DNA from: Clostridia bacterium
Lineage (GTDB): Bacteria; Bacillota; Clostridia; Oscillospirales; CAG-272
Reading direction: 5' to 3'
Assembly: GCA_017518025.1 (NCBI GenBank)
Contig: JAFWWR010000210.1
Coordinates: 1 to 15,385, forward strand
Length of the DNA: 15,385 nt
The notes below the pieces were generated by a model. It ran no database searches. It was not told the origin of the DNA and was given only the letters and a program-made list of their open reading frames with translations. Shown here piece by piece: positions 1-6,289 of this stretch. The stretch's first letter is position 1. Each line of letters starts with the position of its first letter. Position numbers and translations under genes: made by a program.

Positions 1-725
1 ACGTGAGAGTTGACCTCACGCGGCGGGGTGGGGGTATCGTTGACCTGCATAAGCGCCACGGAGACGGGGGATTCCGCGTCGAAGGGGAGGGAGCCCGTGG
101 CCATCTCGTACATCATGGCGCCCAGGGAATACAGGTCGGAGCGGGCGTCGATGGGATCGCCGCTGGCCTGCTCGGGGCTGATGTAGTAGACGGTGCCGAT
201 GGCCTTGTCCGTCATGGTGACGGTGTCGGTGTTCGGAAGCTTGGCGATGCCGAAGTCCATCACCTTGATCACGCCGTTTTTCAGCAGCATGATGTTCTGG
301 GGCTTGATGTCTCTGTGGACGATACCCTTCTGATGGGCGTGCTCCAGGGCTTTCAGTATCTGGATCGAGTAGCCCACCACTTCCTTGAAGCTCAGCACCT
401 GGCGGCGCTGGATGTAGCTCTTCAGGGTGATCCCCTCGATATATTCCATGACGATGTATTTCACGTCGTCGCGGACGGACACGTCGTAGATATTCACGAT
501 ATTCGGGTGGGAGAGCATGGCGACGGCCTTCGATTCGTTGACGAATCTCTGTACCGACGGCTCGTCCGCGGAGATGTCCTCCCGGAGGATCTTCACGGCG
601 ACCATGCGCCTCATGAGCAGGTCCACGGCCTTGAAGACCACGGCCATACCGCCGACTCCGATCACGTTCTCGATCTTGTATCTGTTGTCGAACACCTGTC
701 CGATAAACTTTTCATAATTTTCCAT
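1..725 (-). CDS. prkC: PrkC-type serine/threonine protein kinase, N-terminal kinase domain (partial)
   Basis: Membrane Ser/Thr kinase of the PrkC/PknB (Hanks-type) family, which senses muropeptides through extracellular PASTA repeats and phosphorylates cell-wall, translation and germination targets. The ATG at 725 follows an AGGAGGG ribosome site, and 241 codons are visible. Motifs seen: glycine loop IGVGGMAVVF (22-31), VAVK with Lys45, alpha-C Glu64, HRDIKPQN (137-144, catalytic Asp139), DFG (157-159) and the activation-loop end GTVYYISPEQ (177-186). The C-terminal lobe, transmembrane helix and expected PASTA domains lie beyond the left edge, so the receptor part is inferred from the family and from the adjacent stp phosphatase 17 nt upstream. 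The gene is probably co-transcribed with stp. Confidence 0.96.
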   Translation of the reverse strand, partial: MENYEKFIGQVFDNRYKIENVIGVGGMAVVFKAVDLLMRRMVAVKILREDISADEPSVQRFVNESKAVAMLSHPNIVNIYDVSVRDDVKYIVMEYIEGITLKSYIQRRQVLSFKEVVGYSIQILKALEHAHQKGIVHRDIKPQNIMLLKNGVIKVMDFGIAKLPNTDTVTMTDKAIGTVYYISPEQASGDPIDARSDLYSLGAMMYEMATGSLPFDAESPVSVALMQVNDTPTPPREVNSH

Positions 726-742
726 CGCGTCGGTCCCTCCTT

Positions 743-1576
743 TCACATAGAGAGGATGACGACGGTGATGTTGTCGACTCCGCCGCGCTCGTTGGCGAGA
801 TCCACCAGAGCGTCGGTCGCCTCGCCGAGTTTGTCCTCGCCGCCGTCACCGGCGGATCTGACTATATCGGCGATCTCGTGAGTCTCCATCATGTTCGTCA
901 GTCCGTCGGAGCAGAGAAGGATATAGACCTTCCCGTCGTCCTCGGGCATCCTGTCGCGGTCGACTCTGAAAATGTCGGTCTTGACTTTCGCCTCGGTACC
1001 GACTGCGCGGGTGATTATGTTCTTTCTTTTGGAGGTCTTCGCTTTCTTCGGCGACATTCTCCCGAGATCCACCAGATGCTGGACGTAGGAGTGGTCGCGG
1101 GTGATCTGCCTGATGCCGCCGTCGGTGATGACGTACATCCGGCTGTCGCCCACGTTGGCGGCGTAGATATCCCTGCCGGAGGCAACGGTGGCAACGAGAG
1201 TCGTGCCCATGCCGAGAAGCTCCGGGTCCTCCGAGCTCTTCGAGAAGACCGCCTCGTTGGCGGCGGACACCGCCCCCGTCAGTATCACGGGGATGGAGGA
1301 GCCCTCGCTGATATCCAGCTCCTTGGTGTCGGCGTTCATGGAGAAGTCCTCCCTCGAGCCCTCTTCGATGAGCGCGGCCAGCTTGTCGCCGAACCTGTCG
1401 ACGTATTCGACAAAGGCACCCACCGCCACTTCGCTGGCGGTGGCGCCGCCGTTTGCGCCGCCCATGCCGTCGCACACCACGGCGAGGGTCACGTCGCCGG
1501 GATATTCCTTGATTATGAAGTTGTCCTGATTTACGGCGCGGAGCTTGCCCACGTCGGTCTTACCGCAGTAAATCAT
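743..1576 (-). CDS. stp: PP2C-family serine/threonine phosphatase (Stp/PrpC)
   Basis: Metal-dependent PPM/PP2C phosphatase that removes the phosphates placed by PrkC. Numbered from the upstream GTG at 1585, the motifs are NQDNF (19-23), CDGMGGANGG (38-47), GMGTTL (125-130), GDSRMY (146-151), CSDGLT (225-230) and GGVDNIT (268-274). The Asp residues of these motifs are the family's Mn/Mg ligands. I place the start at the ATG at 1576, because AAAGGGG at 1585-1591 lies 8 nt upstream of it; the GTG at 1585 would overlap that site. This gives 277 residues, longer than the roughly 250 usual for the family. The extra length looks like an acidic insert near residues 65-100. The gene precedes prkC by 17 nt and has its own promoter in the end of rlmN. 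Confidence 0.96.
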   Translation of the reverse strand: MIYCGKTDVGKLRAVNQDNFIIKEYPGDVTLAVVCDGMGGANGGATASEVAVGAFVEYVDRFGDKLAALIEEGSREDFSMNADTKELDISEGSSIPVILTGAVSAANEAVFSKSSEDPELLGMGTTLVATVASGRDIYAANVGDSRMYVITDGGIRQITRDHSYVQHLVDLGRMSPKKAKTSKRKNIITRAVGTEAKVKTDIFRVDRDRMPEDDGKVYILLCSDGLTNMMETHEIADIVRSAGDGGEDKLGEATDALVDLANERGGVDNITVVILSM

Positions 1577-1584
1577 ACGAACCA

Positions 1585-1591
1585 CCCCTTT
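1585..1591 (-). promoter_or_regulatory. ribosome binding site deciding the stp start
   Basis: AAAGGGG on the minus strand, 8 nt upstream of the ATG at 1576. It overlaps the alternative GTG at 1585, which therefore has no usable ribosome site of its own. Confidence 0.6.
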
Positions 1592-1635
1592 CTCCGAACG
1601 GCTCCGTCTCCGCGGCGCCGGTCGTGGATCACTAT

Positions 1636-1664
1636 ATTATAATACTTTTTTACTCTTTTGTAAA
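1636..1664 (-). promoter_or_regulatory. sigma-A-like promoter for stp-prkC
   Basis: On the minus strand, TTTACA (1659-1664) is followed by a 17-bp spacer and a perfect TATAAT (1636-1641). The predicted start is near 1629, about 50 nt before the stp ATG. The -35 hexamer is the Phe-Thr codon pair near the end of rlmN, and the rlmN TAA (1650-1652) sits in the spacer. No terminator is visible after rlmN, so stp-prkC may be expressed both by read-through and from here. Confidence 0.7.
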
Positions 1665-2714
1665 GTTTTCCTCCGCGGCGCGATCCGCCTCTCTGGCGCG
1701 CCTGAGCTGTCCGCAGGCGCCATCGATGTCGCCGCCGAGACTCCGCCTCACCGTGGCGTTCTGCCCCATGCCGTTCAGCATTTTGGCGAAACGCGCCGCG
1801 CGCGCCCTGTCGGGACGGCGAAGACCGGTCTCCTTCACCTCGTTCAGCAGGATCAGGTTCACGTGGGACGGGTATCTCATTTTCTCCTTCAGGAGGGCGG
1901 CGAGGCCCCGGGCGTCCTCCGGCGAATCGTTTTTGCCGGAGATCAGCGTGTACTCGAAGGAGACCCGCCTGCCCGTCTGCTCGAAATAGTACCTGCACGC
2001 CTCCATAAGGGAATCGATGGAGTATTTTCTCGCCACGGGCATCAGTTCCCGCCGCTTTTCATCGCTAAATGCGTGAAGAGAGACGGGCAAGGTCACGGGA
2101 AGGCCTTCGCGGGCCAGTTTTTTTATCTCCGGCACCAGGCCGCAGGTGGAGAGCGACACGTTCCTGAGTCCGATGCCGAGGCCGTCTTTTTCGTTCAGCA
2201 GGCGCAGGAACCGTGTCACGTTGTCGTAGTTGTCCAGCGGCTCGCCTATCCCCATGATGACGATCTTGTCGACCCGCTCTCCGGCGTCCCGGGAGACGGC
2301 GGCAACCTGGCCGATCATCTCCGAGGGGAGAAGATCGCGGACCCTGCCCGCCCGGGTGGAGGCGCAGAAGGCGCATCCCATCCGGCAGCCCACCTGGGAG
2401 GATATGCAGAGTGAGGTTCCGTAGTCGTGGCGCATGAGGACGGCTTCCACACACTCTCCGTCGATGAGGGAGAGGAGGTATTTCGACGTCTCGCCGTCCT
2501 TTGAGTCCTGCCGCGTGAGGATCCGGGGCATACGGTATCCACCGGAGGCGAGCTTCTCGCGGAGGGATCCCGGCAGATTTGTCATCTCCTCCGGGAACGC
2601 GCCCCGGTGGATCCATGAGAAGACCTGACCGGCGCGATACGGCGCCTCTCCGGCGGAGACCATGTATTCACGCAGCTCCGCCGGGGTCATGGACATTATA
2701 TCGTTGTCGTTCAT
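1650..2714 (-). CDS. rlmN: 23S rRNA A2503 / tRNA A37 methyltransferase RlmN
   Basis: Radical-SAM dual-specificity methyltransferase that makes 2-methyladenosine at A2503 of 23S rRNA and at A37 of some tRNAs. The 354-residue length is typical. The cluster-binding motif is C110-x3-C114-x2-C117. The two catalytic cysteines of the family are present: Cys103, seven residues before the cluster, and Cys334 in DIDGACGQL. MGIGEPL (154-160) is the SAM-contacting GEP motif. The ATG at 2714 is preceded by GGAGGT with 8-nt spacing. It follows rsmB, another rRNA methyltransferase, after a 104-nt spacer that holds a decayed copy of the rsmB 3' end. The promoter for stp overlaps its last codons. Confidence 0.97.
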   Translation of the reverse strand: MNDNDIMSMTPAELREYMVSAGEAPYRAGQVFSWIHRGAFPEEMTNLPGSLREKLASGGYRMPRILTRQDSKDGETSKYLLSLIDGECVEAVLMRHDYGTSLCISSQVGCRMGCAFCASTRAGRVRDLLPSEMIGQVAAVSRDAGERVDKIVIMGIGEPLDNYDNVTRFLRLLNEKDGLGIGLRNVSLSTCGLVPEIKKLAREGLPVTLPVSLHAFSDEKRRELMPVARKYSIDSLMEACRYYFEQTGRRVSFEYTLISGKNDSPEDARGLAALLKEKMRYPSHVNLILLNEVKETGLRRPDRARAARFAKMLNGMGQNATVRRSLGGDIDGACGQLRRAREADRAAEENFTKE

Positions 2715-2742
2715 CGTCCGATACCTCCGGTGACGCTCCGTT

Positions 2743-2784
2743 TCAGTTGGTACGCTTAAATCTTGCTGTCAAAAAGTAAGGATC
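2743..2784 (-). pseudogene. decayed second copy of the rsmB C-terminal codons
   Basis: In the rsmB-rlmN spacer, minus-strand bases 2775-2749 match the true rsmB tail (2851-2825) at 22 of 27 positions by eye. Read in frame the segment gives FLTARFKRT followed by Asn and a TGA stop at 2743-2745. The real RsmB tail reads FFIARFRRT followed by Glu and TAG. Two of the five differences are synonymous third-position changes, and a third keeps the charge (Arg to Lys), so the segment looks like former coding sequence. The two copies are 76 bp apart and no start codon or ribosome site goes with this one. I read it as the remnant of an older rsmB end. Confidence 0.6.
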
Positions 2785-2818
2785 TGCTATCGTGAAGGGC
2801 GCTATGGTAAACTTAAAA

Positions 2819-4117
2819 CTATTCGGTACGCCTGAACCTTGCTATAAAAAAACCGTCAAGGTCCATCTCGCCGTGAGAGGGGAGGATGGTCAGCATCCCG
2901 CTGCTGCTTTTGCCCGGGGGAAGCTCGAAGTCGAAGGGCTCGAAATCCCCGTGGGAGACGAGGAAATCTTCTGCGACGTCCTCGTTTTCCGCCCGGTTCA
3001 GGGTGCAGGTTGAGTAGACCAGCACGCCGCCCGGCTTCACGTATTCCGCCGCTCCGGCGAGGATCCGGGACTGGACCTTCGGCAGGCCGCCGATCTCCTT
3101 TTCCGTCTTATATCTCAGCTCCGGTTTCTTCGCCATGACGCCGAGGCCGGAGCAAGGCGCGTCGCAGAGGACTCTGTCGCATTTTCCCCGAAGCTCCGGG
3201 TCGGGATCCCGTCCGTCGCGGGCTTCGGCGCGGATTATGTCTATCTCCATTTTCTCCGCCCCGCGGCGGATCAGGGAAAGCTTGTTTTCGTGGATATCGA
3301 AGGCGTATATCACGCCGTCGTTCTTCATTCTCAGCGCCGTGGAGAAGGTCTTGCCTCCCGGAGCGGCGCACACGTCCGCCACCACGTCGCCCGGCACGGC
3401 GCCCAGCGCCTCGGTGCACATGACGGATGCCAGGTCCTGTGCGAACCACAACCCCTCGTCGACGCCGCGCCGTATCCGTCCGTCAAAAGAGGGGACGGTG
3501 ACGGCGGCGCCGCACCGCTTGCCGCCGAGCAGCTTCGCCGCTCTCCCGGGGTCAAGCACCGCGTCGTTGATCCTCAGCGTCACGGCGGGAGTCACGCTCA
3601 CGGAGCCGAGTATTTCTTCGGTTTTTTCCTCGCCCAGGGAGCGGATCAGCACCCGGACCGCGTCCTCCGACACGGAGTATGCGGCGGACAGATATTTTGC
3701 GGGGTCGGTCCGGTCCGGCAGGGTATATTTTTTGCCCCGCCGGAGGAATTCCCTGAGGATCCCGTTGACGAAGCCACGGGATCTGACGGGGGCGGCGTCC
3801 ACCGCGGAGGAGACCGCGGCGTGATCCGGGATCCGGTCCGCCCAGAGGAGCTGATACAGCCCCAGCCGCAGGGCGGTCCTCGTCTCGGGATCGATCTTTT
3901 TTCCGCCGTCCTTCGCGTATTCCGCGATGATGAGGTCCAGCGTTATCCGCCGCTCGGTCACGCCGTACACCAGCCGTGTGAAAAGGGCGCGGTCGGCGTC
4001 GGACAGGGCGTTTTTCTCCAGCGCGGAGTCGATCTCGATGTTGGAGAAGCGGCCGTCCTTTTCAAGTCGCAAAAGAGACGCGGCGGCGAGCGATCTCACG
4101 TTGTTTTCGTTCTTCAA
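2819..4117 (-). CDS. rsmB: 16S rRNA (cytosine-967-C5)-methyltransferase RsmB
   Basis: SAM-dependent m5C methyltransferase of the RsmB/Sun family, acting on C967 of 16S rRNA. The protein has 432 residues: an N-terminal NusB-like helical RNA-binding domain (about 1-135), then a Rossmann catalytic domain. Visible motifs are AQDLASV (226-232), the SAM loop CAAPGGKT (250-257), DAPCSG (319-324, release Cys322) and STCT (369-372, nucleophile Cys371). The start is a TTG at 4117 supported by GGAG about 7 nt upstream. It overlaps the TGA of the upstream peptidase gene as TTGA, which implies translational coupling. The C-terminal codons are partly repeated downstream. Confidence 0.96.
   Translation of the reverse strand: MKNENNVRSLAAASLLRLEKDGRFSNIEIDSALEKNALSDADRALFTRLVYGVTERRITLDLIIAEYAKDGGKKIDPETRTALRLGLYQLLWADRIPDHAAVSSAVDAAPVRSRGFVNGILREFLRRGKKYTLPDRTDPAKYLSAAYSVSEDAVRVLIRSLGEEKTEEILGSVSVTPAVTLRINDAVLDPGRAAKLLGGKRCGAAVTVPSFDGRIRRGVDEGLWFAQDLASVMCTEALGAVPGDVVADVCAAPGGKTFSTALRMKNDGVIYAFDIHENKLSLIRRGAEKMEIDIIRAEARDGRDPDPELRGKCDRVLCDAPCSGLGVMAKKPELRYKTEKEIGGLPKVQSRILAGAAEYVKPGGVLVYSTCTLNRAENEDVAEDFLVSHGDFEPFDFELPPGKSSSGMLTILPSHGEMDLDGFFIARFRRTE
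2825..2851 (-). repeat. direct-repeat partner within the rsmB 3' end
   Basis: The functional copy of the 27-bp imperfect direct repeat whose degenerate copy is at 2749-2775. It encodes the last residues FFIARFRRT of RsmB. Confidence 0.6.
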
Positions 4118-4803
4118 TCTCTTCTCCGTATGAGTATCATCAGCCGCACCATATTCGCCAGAGCCGTTGCCAGAGCGGCGACGTAAGTCAGGGCGGCGGC
4201 CGTCAGCACTTTTTTTGCGCTTTTCACGCCCTCCTGCGACACTCTTCCGGAGGATCCGAGAGCAGCGACGGCGCGGCGGCTGGCGTTGAACTCCACCGGC
4301 AGGGTGACGAGCTGGAACAGCACGGTGAATCCGAAAAGTATCACTCCGATGAAGGAAAGGGCGCTGATGGAGAAGATCATTCCCAGTATGATGAGGGGCA
4401 GGGAGAGCGTCGACCCCACCTTCGTCGCCGGAATGACGGCGGATCGGATCTGCATGGGGACGTAGTTCTCCGCGTACTGCGCCGCGTGGCCCGCCTCGTG
4501 GGCGGCGACGCCCACCGCCGCGGCGGTGCGGGCGTTATACACCGGCTCGGAGAGCCGGATCACGTTGTCTTTTGGGTCGAAATGGTCCGTCAGCTCGCCG
4601 GCGACGGGGACTATCTGCACTCCCGTCACGCCGTGGCTGTCGAGCACCATCCTGGCGGCGTCCGCGCCGGTCATGCCTCCGTCGGAGGCGATCTGCGAGT
4701 ATTTTTTGAACGTGGATTTGACCTTCACCTGGGCGACGAGCGCCAGGATCACAACGGGAAGGACGATGACCACGTACGTCCAGTCGAAGTAATAATACAT
4801 CAT
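4114..4803 (-). CDS. yugP: YugP-like membrane zinc metallopeptidase
   Basis: Member of the YugP/neutral zinc metallopeptidase family; its natural substrate is not known to me. About 229 residues, as usual. A membrane helix lies at roughly 9-26. A soluble loop carries the zinc motif HEAGH (102-106) within AAVGVAAHEAGHAAQY. Two or more hydrophobic helices span about 133-170, and another about 199-226. The conserved EFNASRRA segment follows the middle helices. Two consecutive ATGs (4803 and 4800) lie after AAAGGAGA; spacing favours the second, giving 228 residues. It sits between fmt and rsmB, a position not seen in the B. subtilis version of this operon, and its stop overlaps the rsmB start. 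Confidence 0.92.
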   Translation of the reverse strand: MMYYYFDWTYVVIVLPVVILALVAQVKVKSTFKKYSQIASDGGMTGADAARMVLDSHGVTGVQIVPVAGELTDHFDPKDNVIRLSEPVYNARTAAAVGVAAHEAGHAAQYAENYVPMQIRSAVIPATKVGSTLSLPLIILGMIFSISALSFIGVILFGFTVLFQLVTLPVEFNASRRAVAALGSSGRVSQEGVKSAKKVLTAAALTYVAALATALANMVRLMILIRRRD

Positions 4804-4836
4804 TGTCTCCTTTCGTCAGGTCGGGAGCTGCCGCGG

Positions 4837-5790
4837 TCATCCTCCGAGAACGTCTCCCGCGGCGACGCCGCGGCCGCGCACGAAGGACATGGCGTCCATT
4901 TTGCCCCGTCCCTCGGGGGTAACCTCGGTGAGGATCACCGATCCACTCCCGCAGGCGACGGTTATGCCGTCCGACAGGGAAGTTACCGTGCCGGGCGCGG
5001 CCGACACGCCGTCGGCGACCCGGGAGCCGGTTATTTTCAGCAGTTTTCCTCCGGGAAGCGCGGTGAACGCCCCGGGATAGGGCGACAGTCCGCGGATCAG
5101 ATCGTGTACCGCTTTCGCGGGAAGGGAAAAGTCGATCTTCTGGTCTTCTTTCGTGATCTTCGCGGCGTAGGTCGCGCCTTCCGCCGGCTGGGGAGTCCGG
5201 GGGAGGGTCCCCTCCCGGGCGGTTTTTACTACCCTGCACATGGCCTCTCCCGCCATCACCGCCAGGCGGTCGTGGACGTCGCCCGCCGTTTCGTTCTCTC
5301 CGACGGACGTTTCCGCCGAGAAGATAACGTCTCCGGTGTCGAGCCCCTCGTCCATGAACATGGCGGTGACTCCGGTCGCCCTCTCGCCGGCCATTACGGC
5401 GCGGTTGATGGGCGCGGCGCCTCTGTATTTCGGCAGAAGCGACGCGTGGGCGTTGACGCACCCCAGCGGGGGATAGTCCAGCACGTAGGACGGCAGTATC
5501 CTGCCGTAGGCGGCGACGATTATCATTTCGGGGTCAGTCCCGCGCAGCTCGTCCTCAAAGGCGCCGTCCTTCAGGGTGGCCGGCTGGAACACGGGGATGC
5601 CGTTTTCCTCCGCCAGGACCTTCACCGGCGGCGGGAGGAATTTCATTCCGCGCCCCTTCTGTCTGTCCGGCTGCGTCACCGCGCCGACGACGTCCGCGTC
5701 GGGGCAGGCGATAAGCTGCCGCAGACACTCCGCGGCGATGTCCGGCGTACCCATGAAAAGCACGCGGACAGGGCCTCTTTCCGCCGTCAT
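4837..5790 (-). CDS. fmt: methionyl-tRNA formyltransferase
   Basis: Transfers a formyl group from 10-formyl-tetrahydrofolate to Met on initiator tRNA. It has 317 residues, normal for the family. Motifs seen: MGTPDIA (13-19), the linker loop with QPDRQKGRG (40-48), AAYGRILP (93-100), the catalytic NAH (Asn113, His115) followed by SLLPKYRGAAP (117-127), and GLDTGD (149-154, catalytic Asp151). The reading frame extends upstream to 5982, but the conserved protein begins at the ATG at 5790. That ATG overlaps the def stop as ATGA and has AAGGAG 8 nt upstream. The gene is translationally coupled to def, the enzyme that removes the formyl group it adds. Confidence 0.97.
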   Translation of the reverse strand: MTAERGPVRVLFMGTPDIAAECLRQLIACPDADVVGAVTQPDRQKGRGMKFLPPPVKVLAEENGIPVFQPATLKDGAFEDELRGTDPEMIIVAAYGRILPSYVLDYPPLGCVNAHASLLPKYRGAAPINRAVMAGERATGVTAMFMDEGLDTGDVIFSAETSVGENETAGDVHDRLAVMAGEAMCRVVKTAREGTLPRTPQPAEGATYAAKITKEDQKIDFSLPAKAVHDLIRGLSPYPGAFTALPGGKLLKITGSRVADGVSAAPGTVTSLSDGITVACGSGSVILTEVTPEGRGKMDAMSFVRGRGVAAGDVLGG

Positions 5791-6263
5791 CCCAGCATCT
5801 CCTTCACCTCTTCGGGCGAGAGTATGCGGACGGCCTCGTCCGTGAACAGTTTGCCCGACAGATGGTCGATCTCGTGGCAGAACGCCCGGGCCAGAAGACC
5901 CTCGCCAGTGGCGGTGAACTCCTTGCCGTTCCGGTCGGTGGCGCGGACGGTGACCTTCTCGGGCCGTTCCGTGATCCTCCACACGTCAGGGACGGAGAGG
6001 CAGCCCTCGATCTCGTTCTGCACGCCCTCCCGGGCGATGATCTCGGGGTTGATGAGCTCGATGAACTGCCCGTCGTTCTCCACGATCGCGATCCTGCGGA
6101 GCACGCCCACCTGGGGCGCGGCAAGCCCTGCGCCGTTGGCGTCGATGAGAGTCTCGCGCATATCGTCGAGCAGTCTTATGATACGGGGAGTGATCTCCCC
6201 CACGGGGCGGCATTCCTTCCTCAGGATCGGGTCGCCCTCTTTTACGATATTAAGTATTGCCAT
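5787..6263 (-). CDS. def: peptide deformylase
   Basis: Fe/Zn metalloenzyme removing the formyl group from nascent protein N-termini. All three family motifs are present: GAGLAAPQVG (44-53), EGCLS (86-90, metal ligand Cys88) and HEIDH (130-134, two metal-ligand His and catalytic Glu131). It has 158 residues. The motif set and the lack of insertions suggest a type-1-like enzyme. The ATG at 6263 is preceded by an AAAGGAAG site. It lies 26 nt after priA and overlaps fmt by 4 nt. Confidence 0.97.
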   Translation of the reverse strand: MAILNIVKEGDPILRKECRPVGEITPRIIRLLDDMRETLIDANGAGLAAPQVGVLRRIAIVENDGQFIELINPEIIAREGVQNEIEGCLSVPDVWRITERPEKVTVRATDRNGKEFTATGEGLLARAFCHEIDHLSGKLFTDEAVRILSPEEVKEMLG

Positions 6264-6289
6264 TTTCGGTCGCTTCCTTTCTCGGGGGA

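Noticed and set aside
1577..1585. GTG at 1585 as the stp start
   Set aside because: It coincides with the AAAGGGG ribosome site that properly serves the ATG at 1576.
2720..2772. TTGACA on the minus strand (2767-2772) as a promoter for rlmN
   Set aside because: No acceptable -10 hexamer lies 16-18 bp downstream; the sequence there is CCAACTGA. The TTGACA falls inside the decayed rsmB tail.
5791..5982. Upstream extension of the fmt frame to 5982
   Set aside because: These 64 residues are an Arg/His/Gly-rich shadow of def. The family's conserved N-terminus starts just after the ATG at 5790, which has its own ribosome site.
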